Assembly (NCBI GenBank): GCA_963678575.2
Contig: CAXXHV010000002.1
Coordinates: 1,922,001 to 1,986,000, forward strand
Origin: Pleomorphochaeta sp963678575
Lineage (GTDB): Bacteria; Spirochaetota; Spirochaetia; Sphaerochaetales; Sphaerochaetaceae
Direction: 5' to 3'
Length of the DNA: 64,000 bases
Position numbers and translations under genes: made by a program. The notes beneath the pieces are model-generated. The model ran no database searches, was not told the origin of the DNA, and was given only the letters and a program-made list of their open reading frames with translations. Position 1 is the stretch's first letter. Every line of letters begins with the position of its first letter. Shown here piece after piece: positions 16,012 to 25,919 of the stretch.

Positions 16012-17064
16012 ATGAATAAATTACCTTTAGATTTTGATATTGAAACAAAAAAAATTTTAATACAATTAAATAAAGCAAACTCCAAAATCGGAGAATTAAA
16101 AGGAATAACTTCAACATTAACAAATCCAAAAATTCTATTAAATGTTGTTACTCTTGGTGAAGCAAAAGATTCTTCTGAAATTGAAAACATTGTCACTACA
16201 TATGATGATTTATATAAAGAAATTACAAAACATAGTATTAACCCATCGGCAAAAGAAGTGCTAAGATATAGAGGTTCTATAAACGAAGGTTATAAAAATC
16301 TCAAAACAAAAGGATTTATTAGTATCAATACTATCATCGATATTCATAGAATTATCGAACCTAATGTTGGAGATATTAGGAAACTTCCAGGTACTAAAAT
16401 TATTAATTCTAAAACTGGAGAAATTGTTCATACTCCACCCCAATCATATGATGAAATAATGACGTATCTCTCTAATCTTGAAAAATATATAAATTCTAAT
16501 GAGGAGCCTTATGATTCCCTTATTAAGATGGCAATAATCCATTATCAATTTGAGACAATACATCCATTTTATGATGGAAATGGGCGTATTGGGCGTTTGA
16601 TCAATATACTCTACCTTGTAATGACAAAAAAACTAGATTTACCCATATTATATTTAAGTAAATATATTATAAGAAATAAAAATGAATATTATGATTTACT
16701 CCATAAATGCAATAAAGACATACATAACATTGAAGATTTTATTATTTATATGCTAAAAGGAATTGAAAAAACTTCAGAATTTACAATTAATTTTATCAAA
16801 AAAATTAATAAAAGCATTGAATCAACTTGTACTAAAATGAAAGAAAAGCTTCCTAAAATATATAGTAAAGAATTGGTAGATTTAATTTATTATGAATTCT
16901 ATACCAAAAATATATATTTCCAACAACAATTAAAACTATCAAGAGCTACAGCAACCAAATATCTTAAATTACTTGTTCAAGAAGATTTCTTAATTGAAGA
17001 GAAAATTGGGAAAGAGGTAATTTATAAGAATAAAGCTCTATTTGAATTAATTGAGATCTATTAA
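16012..17064 (+). CDS. Fic-family protein (probable AMP transferase) with winged-helix C terminus
   Basis: The active-site motif H-P-F-Y-D-G-N-G-R-I-G-R at residues 184-195 is complete, so transfer of AMP or another nucleotide to a hydroxyl group of a target protein is expected. The N-terminal part carries S-S-E-I-E-N near residues 54-59, which fits the inhibitory-helix motif (S/T)xxxE(G/N) that keeps class II Fic proteins auto-inhibited. The last 70 residues look like a winged helix (L-K-L-S-R-A-T-A-T-K-Y-L-K-L-L). At 350 residues this is the standard single-gene Fic/DUF4172-like architecture. A weak GGAG ribosome site precedes the ATG. The upstream 120-bp repeats may be its control region. 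The target is unknown. Confidence 0.9.
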   Translation: MNKLPLDFDIETKKILIQLNKANSKIGELKGITSTLTNPKILLNVVTLGEAKDSSEIENIVTTYDDLYKEITKHSINPSAKEVLRYRGSINEGYKNLKTKGFISINTIIDIHRIIEPNVGDIRKLPGTKIINSKTGEIVHTPPQSYDEIMTYLSNLEKYINSNEEPYDSLIKMAIIHYQFETIHPFYDGNGRIGRLINILYLVMTKKLDLPILYLSKYIIRNKNEYYDLLHKCNKDIHNIEDFIIYMLKGIEKTSEFTINFIKKINKSIESTCTKMKEKLPKIYSKELVDLIYYEFYTKNIYFQQQLKLSRATATKYLKLLVQEDFLIEEKIGKEVIYKNKALFELIEIY

Positions 17065-17106
17065 ATGATTAGAAAAATTAAGTATTCAATATTTATATGG
17101 TAACTC

Positions 17107-18021
17107 TTAGGATTCAAAGGCTTTAATATACGATATATTTCTTACAATTATATTAGATTTCCACCAGTTTTTGCTTATTGACCATTGTTCATCAAATGCA
17201 CCCCAATTCCAAGTTACATTCCATGTACCATCTTCATTTTGGGTTTGTTTAATAAAATTATACTCGAAAGTGCAAATCTCTTCATTACTGGAATAAAAAT
17301 CGCTATTTTTACTAGTAATGAGCTGTGATGGTTTGCAGACATACGCTCTACTCCAAATGGCAGTATTATATGTAATGATTTTACTTATTTGCTGCTGTAA
17401 TAAGGTTCTAAATTCTTCTAAGTTCAATAAATTTTTTAGATTACACTCTCTCATATATTCATACAATTCTACAATACAAGTAATTTCGTGCATGGATTCT
17501 AGCGGGAAATTCTTTTTAAAATAATCATAAGCTTCTTGGGCAATTCCACAGGCTAAAATATATAACGATGAATTTTCATCTGCATATTTAAGAATGAAAC
17601 CAACTAAACTTGCTGTTGGATTATAACCTTTTTCTTCATCTTTTATATACGACCACCAAGGAGCATGTGGGTAGTTATTATTACTTTTAACGGTATTAAG
17701 TCCATGCCATCTATGGCCATCAAACTCATCACCTGAACTAAGATATTCTAAAATCTTTGATATCAAAGGATGATTTTTATCCTCTAAGCCTATTTCTTTA
17801 ATAATCCTTGTTGCTACCCATGTTTGTAATGGAGTTGATTTTTTATTCCAACAATCAGGTTCAAGGGCATTAGCAAATCCTCCATCTTCATTCTGATAAG
17901 CTATAAGGCATTTTATGACTTCTTCCCTATCGCCATTTTCAAATAAGTAATTCCATCTTGCCATGTCTAAAGGTCTTGCATTTCTATATATAAAAGATCT
18001 TGCTTTTGCTACTGTATCCAT
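17107..18021 (-). CDS. Terpenoid-cyclase/prenyltransferase-fold protein of unknown function
   Basis: I choose the ATG ending at 18021 (M-D-T-V-A-K-A-R), with GGAG eight bases upstream; the longer frame from 18099 adds a basic stretch without its own site. The 304-residue protein has repeated alpha-helical hairpins and Q-N-E-D-G-G-F-A-N near residue 48, Y-N-P-T-A-S-L-V-G-F and Q-N-E-D-G-T-W near 265, the Q-x-x-D-G-x-W/F repeats of the alpha6/alpha6 barrel shared by terpenoid cyclases and protein prenyltransferases. Homologues in Firmicutes are annotated as hypothetical or squalene-cyclase-like. There is no signal peptide and no D-x-D-D protonation motif, so cyclase activity is doubtful. Confidence 0.6.
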   Translation of the reverse strand: MDTVAKARSFIYRNARPLDMARWNYLFENGDREEVIKCLIAYQNEDGGFANALEPDCWNKKSTPLQTWVATRIIKEIGLEDKNHPLISKILEYLSSGDEFDGHRWHGLNTVKSNNNYPHAPWWSYIKDEEKGYNPTASLVGFILKYADENSSLYILACGIAQEAYDYFKKNFPLESMHEITCIVELYEYMRECNLKNLLNLEEFRTLLQQQISKIITYNTAIWSRAYVCKPSQLITSKNSDFYSSNEEICTFEYNFIKQTQNEDGTWNVTWNWGAFDEQWSISKNWWKSNIIVRNISYIKAFES

Positions 18022-18408
18022 AATCACACTCCGTATAATATAAAAACTCTTTGTGATGACTTTCTTAATTTTCTTAATAATGGGAACCTTATTTAACAAT
18101 CATTACGCTATCATTTCAATTAGATAAATTAAATATTTTTACCCATCAATTTGTCTATTATAATAATTAAACAAATCACTGATTAATCATTATAGTATTC
18201 AAATACCAGATTAATCACTTCAAATAATAAACTCAAGCATAGTAATTACGAAGAATATAGGAGAGTTCCAAAATGATTGTTTTTGAAATGCCCTCTTTGG
18301 TATTTTATTCTTTTATGAGAAGTTTTTTTTATCTCTTTAAACAATAACAAGTTACTTGAACTATTTTAAGTGTACAAAATATTCAATTTTAATATTCAAT
18401 TAATAAGA
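18022..18408. other. Intergenic region between two minus-strand genes
   Basis: This stretch holds the promoter side of the terpenoid-cyclase-fold gene (TATTAT about 12 bases before its ribosome site) and otherwise shows only AT-rich sequence with short T runs; no gene is visible. Confidence 0.4.
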
Positions 18409-19476
18409 TTAGTCTAAATATTCAAGTTTTACTTCAGGAAAACTATTTTCATTTTCCATAACAACACTTAATGAAAATTTACCTTCAGTTAATACTTCAT
18501 CAGTAATTTCAGAAGCAATCATTTCAAAAAAAGGTCTTAAATCATCGATGTAATCATTAATGCTTAATTTAAAATATAAAGGTGTATATGATTCTGATAA
18601 ATCATTAATAGTAACATAAGCTTGACTATTTAAATCAATCCAATTGGTTTTTAAAGATAAATTACTTAATAAAAGCTTCTCTCCTTCAACATCCACTTGT
18701 AATGAAAGGTTATCTATTGCCCAATTTTCTTGATTACCAATAAATGATAATTCTCCTAAAAACATATAAGCCAACATTGATATACTTTCTCTTATTTCCT
18801 GTTTAGCCGTATACTCAAAGCCTGTTAAATTTAACGACATTTCTTCGAAGACATCCTTAAAAGTCATTATATTTGCTTTATCATTCTCTTTTACAAAATC
18901 ATATGGGTTAAGATTACCTTTAGCTTCGAAAGATAAATCTTCAAAACTCATCGTACCTATACTCGACTTAACAATAATATCAGCATTTTCTATATCTAAA
19001 GCATTTATTATGAAGTCTGAATCAATTGGTTCATATTCTGAATTATATATTTTAGTATTTATATTACCATAAAAATGTACTTTCATTTCAGGTTGTTCAA
19101 TACTAAAAGAATTTAAAATATCTGAATAGTTCATTCCCTTAATTGTAATTTTTATATCAGTTAATTGCGAATTATAAGGATTCCTGTATAAATTAAGAGC
19201 TTTTAAGAAAGGTATTTCGATATCCAAAGAATCAATATTTAATTTAACCCCAGAATCAAAAACTTTTATACCATTTATTGTTAATAAGCCCTGTGTAGTA
19301 TAAACCATTACATCATTATAACTCAAACTATATTCTAATTGATTCTCCTCAATCCATTCATCTAACAATGAAATAATCTGTTTCTCTGCTCTGTTATTAG
19401 TTACATTCAAAGCGATAACACCTATCACAACTAAACTTAAAATGACTATTATTCCGACAATTACTCTTTTTTTCAT
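18409..19476 (-). CDS. Membrane-anchored envelope protein, AsmA/DUF945-like in style
   Basis: The 355-residue protein has one N-terminal membrane helix (residues 5-24) preceded by K-K-R, and the rest is predicted outside the cytoplasm. The body is rich in short beta-strands with patterns such as D-S-L-D-I-E-I-P and L-S-L-Q-V-D-V-E-G-E-K-L-L-L-S-N-L-S-L-K, typical of the beta-solenoid-like AsmA/TamB or DUF945 proteins of the periplasm. I do not recognise a specific family, and no catalytic motif is visible. It is transcribed alone, with about 210 bases of non-coding sequence before the next reading frame upstream. Confidence 0.55.
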   Translation of the reverse strand: MKKRVIVGIIVILSLVVIGVIALNVTNNRAEKQIISLLDEWIEENQLEYSLSYNDVMVYTTQGLLTINGIKVFDSGVKLNIDSLDIEIPFLKALNLYRNPYNSQLTDIKITIKGMNYSDILNSFSIEQPEMKVHFYGNINTKIYNSEYEPIDSDFIINALDIENADIIVKSSIGTMSFEDLSFEAKGNLNPYDFVKENDKANIMTFKDVFEEMSLNLTGFEYTAKQEIRESISMLAYMFLGELSFIGNQENWAIDNLSLQVDVEGEKLLLSNLSLKTNWIDLNSQAYVTINDLSESYTPLYFKLSINDYIDDLRPFFEMIASEITDEVLTEGKFSLSVVMENENSFPEVKLEYLD

Positions 19477-19546
19477 AGAACCTCAATTAATACTAAATAT
19501 TAGTATAAGTTATTAAAATATTAATATAAGAAAACTTTTAATGGTT

Positions 19547-19684
19547 ATAATTTAACCTATGCTTATGGTAAAAACTAGTAAAAATTAAAAAAACTTATTA
19601 CCCAACAACGACTTATCAACATTCAAATTTATTAATGAGGAAAATTAATAAATTGATATAATGAATTAGTTTTATTTTTCTTCC
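19547..19684 (+). repeat. Dispersed 138-bp non-coding repeat, copy A
   Basis: From ATAATTTAACCTATG to TTTATTTTTCTTCC, this block matches 25782-25919 over its whole length at roughly 80-85% by eye, including ACTTATCAACATT and GATATAATGAATTAGTTTTA. Neither copy codes for protein. Confidence 0.7.
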
Positions 19685-19692
19685 TTGAGGAC

Positions 19693-19908
19693 TTGGAAAA
19701 TATTATCAAACATTTTGATATAAAAAACAGTTATTTTTTAATCGCTCATATCAAAAGAAATTATGACTGCTATATAGCAGCTTTGTGTACTAAAAAACAT
19801 ACCAACTTATTTGACAATGTTTTTGTAAAAATCTTTTTATTCAAAATTACAAGAACATCTTACCAAATAAAAGATGATGGAATATATATAACAGAAGATG
19901 ACCACTAA
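19693..19908 (+). CDS. Doubtful small open reading frame
   Basis: A 71-codon frame starts with TTG, only two bases after GAGG, which is too close for a good ribosome site. The product has a lysine-rich, mildly hydrophobic composition with no recognisable domain. It follows a dispersed repeat directly, so it may be a fragment of a decayed element rather than a gene. Confidence 0.2.
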   Translation: MENIIKHFDIKNSYFLIAHIKRNYDCYIAALCTKKHTNLFDNVFVKIFLFKITRTSYQIKDDGIYITEDDH

Positions 19909-20535
19909 CATACGGTTTCAAGTCTTAAAACCTGCACTTTTCCATTGGATTTCACACGCCTTTACCTACAAGTAAATCTAAGATTTCTATTTTGACTCCA
20001 AAACTATGTACCCGTAATTTGCTAAATCTCACTAAAATTAATGTTTTACTAGCTTATATATTTAGTATCAAAATAGAATAAAAATGTAAATAAAATGTAT
20101 TTTCACACTTAAGATTATCAAGAAAAAACATATTTACACTAAAGATTTTTTAAGGTTTCATCTTTTCTATGTAATTATTTTCTATAGAATAAAAAAATGG
20201 ACAGTATAAAAATAGCAATGGAATTATAATGAACTAAAGGCAATTATATCTAGAGAAACACTAAATTAGGTTAAGTAAATTCTTTAGAGTTTTTTAAAAT
20301 TATTTAAATATTATTCACTAAATCTTTAGTATAATAAAAAATCTCAAAACTATATTTCTGATTATTGTATATGCAAATTCATTTTCATTAATTGTTATTC
20401 AATTAGATAATTTTGAAATTGAATTTATCAAACAATTAAAGCAATTAGGATTTTATCAAAATTCATATATACAAGAATATATAAATTTAAATCAAATATA
20501 TTATAATATAATTTTGCTAATGAAAGGAGTTCCTT

Positions 20536-21234
20536 ATGATTTTAATAAAAAACATATTCAAAACATATGATAAAAAACTTATACTTAACAATATTTCATT
20601 TCAAATAGAACAAAATAAACCTTTAGGATTAATCGGGTGTAATGGAGCTGGGAAAACAACTACTTTAATGATTTTATCTCAATTAGTTACAAGTGACAGT
20701 GGTGTTATTACTTTAGACAATAAAAAAATATTAAAATCTGATATTTTCATGGTTTTAGATGGACAAAGAAATTATATTTGGTCCATTTCAGTTAGAGAAA
20801 ACTATCGCTATTTTGCAGCATTAAGAGGCTTTAATTATTCACAAATACTAGAAAAACTAGAAAATGAAGAAAAATTTCAAATAATACATAATCTATTAGA
20901 TATTAAATTCGGGAAATTATCGATGGGACAAAAACAAATTGTTTCAATTCTTTTCCCTTTACTGATAGATTCTAAAATACTGCTTTTAGATGAACCATCA
21001 AATGGGTTAGATTTTGAGAATCAAGAAATATTAAATAATCTAATTATAAATAATTTTAAAAACCGTTATGTTGTTATCTCTTCACATAATATTGAATTCA
21101 TCTATAAAACATGCTCTGAATTTGTAATTATGAATAAAGGTATAATAAGCCATACACTTCAAAAAACAAATCTAAAATCAGAATATGATTTAAAAAATAT
21201 TTATAAAAACTCATTAACTAAAGGAGAAAACTAA
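20536..21234 (+). CDS. ABC transporter ATP-binding protein (ABC-2 exporter type)
   Basis: The 232-residue ATPase has all core motifs: Walker A G-C-N-G-A-G-K-T-T at about residues 34-42, the signature L-S-M-G-Q-K-Q near 133, Walker B I-L-L-L-D-E-P-S-N-G-L-D near 150, and the switch His in V-I-S-S-H near 180. An AAAGGAG site precedes the ATG by seven bases. One base separates it from the permease gene, so they form a two-gene export system. The signature has M-G-Q where S-G-Q-Q/G-G is usual. Such small pairs often export peptides, antibiotics or lipids; there is no precursor peptide or biosynthetic gene nearby to tell which. Confidence 0.9.
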   Translation: MILIKNIFKTYDKKLILNNISFQIEQNKPLGLIGCNGAGKTTTLMILSQLVTSDSGVITLDNKKILKSDIFMVLDGQRNYIWSISVRENYRYFAALRGFNYSQILEKLENEEKFQIIHNLLDIKFGKLSMGQKQIVSILFPLLIDSKILLLDEPSNGLDFENQEILNNLIINNFKNRYVVISSHNIEFIYKTCSEFVIMNKGIISHTLQKTNLKSEYDLKNIYKNSLTKGEN

Positions 21235-21235
21235 A

Positions 21236-22018
21236 ATGAAAAAATATGTAACAACTTTTTTTGCTGAAATTAGAGTCAATATTGTTGAAATGTTTTCTTA
21301 TAAATTTAGTTTTTTTCTAGATATAATTGTAATGTTTGGATTATTAGCATTAGCCTTTCTTTCAAATTCAGGATATAAATTTATTAATTACTATAACATT
21401 GACCCAAATTTTGTTAACTATGAAAAATCTATGATTCTTCTTGGTTTCATTAATTGGATGCTTTGCAACAGTTCATTAACTGTTGTTTGTAATGGTTTGA
21501 GAGATGAAATGTTAAAAGGTATTTTTTCTCAGAAAATGATGTCAATTGTAAATTATCCATGGCTATTATTTGGTAAAACAATTGGATCGGTAATTATTTC
21601 TTTTTTAGAAATTGTAGTTGTTTTAATTCTCACAAAACTTATTTTTGATATCAATTTATTAATTTCTAATATATATTTACTAATATTAGTTATTACTTTC
21701 ATTGGAATGTATGGGGTCTCCCTATGCATTGGATCTATTGTTTTGGAGAAGAAAAAAATTGGTCAATTATTATTAATTATTCAAGCTATAATTTTATATT
21801 TATCAGACGTATTTACAATAAGTAATTTTCCTATATATTTCAAATTGCTACCATTAAGCTTAGGAAATCATTTAACAAGAGCTTTTATTACAAATGATTT
21901 TGATATAAAGCAACTTTTTATGCTTATTGGAATTTCTAGTTTATGGCTTCTTTTAGGTATAATATTATTCTTTGTATCATATAAGCGCTTAAAAAAACGA
22001 GGAAGATTATTTTATTAA
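21236..22018 (+). CDS. ABC-2 type transporter permease
   Basis: The 260-residue partner of the preceding ATPase has six predicted membrane helices, with an amphipathic N-terminal segment (V-T-T-F-F-A-E-I-R-V-N) like that of ABC-2 permeases such as the DUF990/viologen-exporter type. A GGAG ribosome site overlaps the end of the ATPase gene. The C terminus is basic (R-L-K-K-R-G-R). The cargo is unknown. The gene pair stands in a region of decayed mobile DNA, which suggests it may have arrived by transfer. Confidence 0.85.
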   Translation: MKKYVTTFFAEIRVNIVEMFSYKFSFFLDIIVMFGLLALAFLSNSGYKFINYYNIDPNFVNYEKSMILLGFINWMLCNSSLTVVCNGLRDEMLKGIFSQKMMSIVNYPWLLFGKTIGSVIISFLEIVVVLILTKLIFDINLLISNIYLLILVITFIGMYGVSLCIGSIVLEKKKIGQLLLIIQAIILYLSDVFTISNFPIYFKLLPLSLGNHLTRAFITNDFDIKQLFMLIGISSLWLLLGIILFFVSYKRLKKRGRLFY

Positions 22019-22775
22019 ATGGGAAAAAATTTAATAAACAAAATTTATTAAAATACAAAAGAGAATCCTAATGTTATTTTTATATCATGCTTTGAAGATT
22101 CAAAGAAATTAAAAATTATACTTATTTAAAATTCAATGAAATAGCAAATAAAAACTAACAATCAAATAAATTTTATTTTATTTTTCTCTTCAAAAATTTG
22201 GTACTATTCCTGTATTAATAGATAAACAAAAAAACTGCTATAAAAATAATAAAGAACTTAAAATTAATATTTTTACATTTAATTTTAACATTTATTAAAT
22301 TCCTCAATAAAAATAGGTTACATTCGACAAGGTCAAAACTCACTTTCATCAAAAGTATATAAAACAATTATTCCTGACATTATTTTAGCTAAAACTGTTG
22401 CTACTAAAGAAACAGTCAATATACCTCAACTTTTACAATAGATTTTGTATCCTTTTTGATAATCTTTTTTGTTGTCGATTCAAAAGAATTTATTTTAATT
22501 AGTATTTATTAATATTGATCTTTAGTTATTAAAGGTTTTGCTTTATATAAAATTATTTTAAGTTATAATAATAATCTATTTATTTTTACTCAAAAAAACC
22601 ACAATAAATTCACTTTTTGGTTGATCTTTACAATTAATAGCTTTTCATCAATTCTTGAAATGACTCTTATTCCTTTCATAATATAAACCAATTAGAATAT
22701 AAACAACAACTCTTATAATTATTAAAATTATAATCTGAAATTGAATATTTATATCACGAATAACATATATTTTCT
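22019..22775. other. Gene-poor AT-rich region with possible gene debris
   Basis: No intact gene is seen. A plus-strand frame ending at about 22441 reads as coding-like (K-V-Y-K-T-I-I-P-D-I-I-L-A-K-T-V-A-T) but lacks a start and may be transposase debris. A T-rich stretch follows. Confidence 0.4.
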
Positions 22776-23078
22776 CTATATGTAAATCAGTGAAATTCCA
22801 AAAATCAAATTTATAATCAACACTACTTTTAAAAAAAGAATTGATTGCTTCTTTTCCCTATATAACAAATAAAACAAGTATATAAATAAAAGTATACCAA
22901 TAATACCAATAATTAACTCTATTAGATTTGAATTTCGAGTAGCATTAGTGATATTTATAAAATATTCTACTATCATCAATGGGATGATTATATAAATAAA
23001 TACTTTGTGAAACTTTAACTTTTTATCCGTTTTTTTTACAATATTACTATTGTTTTTTATTAAATTACTCTTTGACAT
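22776..23078 (-). CDS. Small membrane protein of unknown function
   Basis: This 100-residue protein has a polar, lysine-rich N terminus (residues 1-22) and three predicted membrane helices. A good ribosome site, GGAGG, ends six bases before the ATG, which is the main reason to call it a gene in this decayed region. I do not recognise the family. It faces the ABC-2 exporter genes from the opposite strand; a role in immunity or self-protection would be speculation. Confidence 0.55.
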   Translation of the reverse strand: MSKSNLIKNNSNIVKKTDKKLKFHKVFIYIIIPLMIVEYFINITNATRNSNLIELIIGIIGILLFIYLFYLLYREKKQSILFLKVVLIINLIFGISLIYI

Positions 23079-24101
23079 GTTATTCCTCCAAATAAAAATT
23101 ATCCTAAAACAACGTAGTTCCCCAATAATTTATTCAAAAAAAACAATTTAAATTTCCTTAGTTGAGTTTGATTATTACATAAACAGTAGATTTTTAATAA
23201 AAATCTTTGGTGTATTCGTGTTTTTTTAGATAATCTTAAGTGTAAAAAATTACGTAATATATGAAAAAGATAGATCAAGTAAATTATGTTCTTATAAAAA
23301 TCCAGACAAAGAAAAAATTTGTTGATAAATTAAGAAAGGAAATTTATACTATTTTCAATTCTAATTTATTAATTAACACAATTGATATAGAAAACGTCAA
23401 AGAGAACAAATTCACGTTAAATTATTTATGAATAACACCTACAAAGAAATCAATCAAGAAAATTTGATAAATAGCTAAGCAAGTATATGGTAATCTAAAG
23501 GCTAAACTATCCTATTTTTTCATTGACTTTTACAAGGTGCTAAGGCTTCAGTCTTTTATTATTTATTAGTTGAATCATACAAAGTATTAAAGATAGATGT
23601 TAATACATATCTTACTCATGTGTTATTAAATGCAGGAGAAGCAACAACTGAAGAAGATTGGGGACAATCTTTTACCAATAAATGATAATTTAGAAGCAAC
23701 TTCAAAATATCTTGATAAATTAGCAATAGCGAGTGCTAATCCAGAGAGAACTGAATCATATATTCTTCATGGTAAGAAAAAAGATAGCAAATCATAATCT
23801 TATGCTACTGAATAATATTTAAGCTTTCAATTTGCTACGAGATTTCGCTTACATTGAAAACTAGTCCATTTTGAAAATAGACTTAAATATATAAAAAATA
23901 ATATACTGGGAATAAATTAAGAGTGTTATTAATGATAGATTATTATCAATTGAAACAAATATATTGAACAACAGAAACTTATATAAAACGATAAAGCTAA
24001 TCATATGGAAATATAAGTAAAAATTTGTAGTTCACAACCTTACTATTCTTCAACGAAAAAAATGAAAAGGATTAGGCAAAAAACAAACATTCTTTAGTAT
24101 A
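23079..24101. other. Decayed region with IS66 remnant
   Basis: Apart from the IS66 remnant there is a 56-codon plus-strand frame at 23261-23431 (begins M-K-K-I-D-Q-V-N-Y) without a ribosome site, probably not a gene. The stretch from 23800 to 24101 shows no gene. Confidence 0.45.
23536..23797 (+). pseudogene. IS66-family transposase C-terminal remnant
   Basis: Two frames joined by a frameshift near 23660 read G-A-K-A-S-V-F-Y-Y-L-L-V-E-S-Y-K and, after the shift, D-N-L-L-P-I-N-D, then P-E-R-T-E-S-Y-I-L-H-G-K before a stop. These match the conserved end of IS66 transposases (G-A-x-A-S-A-x-x-Y-S-L-I-E-T-A-K and D-D-L-L-P-W-N). The N-terminal part and the element ends are missing or unrecognisable. 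Confidence 0.6.
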
Positions 24102-24998
24102 TTAAGATAAGTAATCATCAAGGAAAGCTAATAATGTCGTACGTGTAGGCACTTCTAATTTTTTATAAATATTTCTTAATCTATTTTTAATTATATTTTC
24201 TGTAGTATTAAAACTATATGCTAATTCTTGATTTGTTATATTTCCTCTTGCGAAATAGAATTTTAAAATAATTTCAAATTCATCCTTTGATAATAATTTA
24301 ATCTTATCATTTTTTCTTAATTTTTTTTCAGTTAAAATTTTTATTTTGTCTAATTTTTCTTTTTTTTGAATTATTGATAGTTTTTTATTATTATTTAAAT
24401 TATTGTTTTCTAATTGCTCATCATAATCTGAATTGAAAAGTATAAAATTATTTAATATATTTAATTTTTTAGTTTTCTCAAATAATAATATATTAAAGTC
24501 TTTGATATTTATTATAATAATGAATAAAGCCATGAATATAAAGAATATAGCTTGTCCAATAATTTCCACAGCCATAAAATTATTTACTTTTATCGAAAGT
24601 CCACTACAAATTAGAAAACCAATAAATATTAATATTAATTTCCTAAGAAAATTTTTTTCAAAAAAATGATATCTATAAGCCAAATTAAAAGCAACAATTC
24701 CGAGCCCCCATCCCCAAAAAGAATCTAAAGCTTCAAAAAGTGAAAAATAACTTTGAAATAAAAATAAATAAACTTGCATGTACCTTATTTTTGTGGAATT
24801 TATTTTAGCTGAAATTCCAAATAATATAATTAATATAAAATAAATAGGTATATAAGATTTAATTAATATTTCAATATTTAATAGATTTTGATTTGTAGAA
24901 ATAAAATAAATTACTTTTATAAAAGATAAAATAAGAAGTAGCGCTATAAAAATAAAACTTATGTATTTTTGTATAATAAATAAATCTTTATCTTTCAT
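24102..24998 (-). CDS. Membrane-bound regulator with LuxR-type DNA-binding domain
   Basis: I use the ATG ending at 24998 (M-K-D-K-D-L-F), with GGTGG eight bases upstream, instead of the TTG at 25013. The 298-residue protein has five or six membrane helices in its first 175 residues, then a K/N-rich linker with coiled-coil character, and a C-terminal helix-turn-helix: L-S-K-D-E-F-E-I-I near residue 240, I-T-N-Q-E-L-A-Y-S-F-N-T-T, and I-K-N-R-L-R-N-I-Y-K-K-L near 275, the GerE/LuxR pattern. It would bind DNA while anchored in the membrane. The signal and targets are unknown. No partner gene adjoins it. Confidence 0.65.
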   Translation of the reverse strand: MKDKDLFIIQKYISFIFIALLLILSFIKVIYFISTNQNLLNIEILIKSYIPIYFILIILFGISAKINSTKIRYMQVYLFLFQSYFSLFEALDSFWGWGLGIVAFNLAYRYHFFEKNFLRKLILIFIGFLICSGLSIKVNNFMAVEIIGQAIFFIFMALFIIIINIKDFNILLFEKTKKLNILNNFILFNSDYDEQLENNNLNNNKKLSIIQKKEKLDKIKILTEKKLRKNDKIKLLSKDEFEIILKFYFARGNITNQELAYSFNTTENIIKNRLRNIYKKLEVPTRTTLLAFLDDYLS

Positions 24999-25164
24999 TT
25001 TTATAACCACCAAAAATTTTGAGTTATAATTTCATTAATAAAACTTCTAGGAATCATGTAATACTCCAATTAAATTCATTTATCGTCAAATATATTAGTT
25101 AAAATATTATTCTTACATGTATTACTCAATGGAAAAATATATTATTAAATTAAACAGGGCTTTT

Positions 25165-25290
25165 TAAGTTTCTAAAAATCTATCAATCTATAAACTTCTA
25201 TAATACTTATTTGCTATAATAGCTTATGTCTTTTCAAGTTTATTTAGAATATGAAAATCACAATTCACTTCATCAAACTCAAAAAAGCTA
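25165..25290 (-). pseudogene. Serine-recombinase C-terminal remnant (fragment 1)
   Basis: The minus strand reads N-K-L-E-K-T-stop-A-I-I-A-N-K-Y-Y-R-S-L-stop-I-D-R-F-L-E-T, clearly related to the better copy at 36415-36795 but broken by several stops. Confidence 0.5.
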
Positions 25291-25781
25291 TTACCAATAA
25301 TTAATATTTAAAAACTTAACTATAATTTAAATAAACAAGATTCTATTTTATTAATATCTGTAAAAAGTATTTTTTCCCAAATAAATATCACAGTTAAAAC
25401 TTTTTTAGCTTTTAATTCTATTTGGTTTTGTAAAGCACCACCAACTTATACTGAAGTATTAGTATGACCATATCTATATTCAATATACTTAACATCACAA
25501 AGGAACATTTTTTAAATTAAAAATGCACATTTAGAACCTAATAATTCATCTAATCTGATTGTATTACAAACTCCATCCTTCGTTTTTCTCAATGAAATAA
25601 AAATAACCAGTATCCATATTATTTCCCAAAAAAAGACCTATCCTTATTTAGGACTTGAGCTAAATATTTGAACTCTACATTTTGTAAATAACTTCTACTT
25701 ACATTTATATGATACTCAGCAAAAGAATGGGTACCAATAAAAAAGCAATTTAGCATAGTAAAAAACAAACCTTTAATAGGT

Positions 25782-25919
25782 ATAATTTAACATAGGATTA
25801 TAATAAAAACTAATTAAAATTTAAAAAATTTATTCCCCATCTACTACTTATCAACATTAGAATTTATTAGTGAGAAAAATTAATAATTTGATATAATAAA
25901 TTAGTTTTATTTCTTTTCC
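25782..25919 (+). repeat. Dispersed 138-bp non-coding repeat, copy B
   Basis: This is the second copy of the block at 19547-19684. It directly adjoins the recombinase remnant at 25919-26150, which hints that it belongs to the end of the same former mobile element. Confidence 0.7.

Larger units (their letters stand above)
19477..20535. other. Mostly non-coding region before the ABC exporter genes
   Basis: It contains one copy of a dispersed repeat (19547-19684), a doubtful small frame (19693-19908), and AT-rich sequence. From 20322 a frame stays open for 82 codons and runs into the exporter ATPase gene (ending near 20569) but has no ATG, GTG or TTG near its beginning. It may be a gene remnant or a leader. 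Confidence 0.4.
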
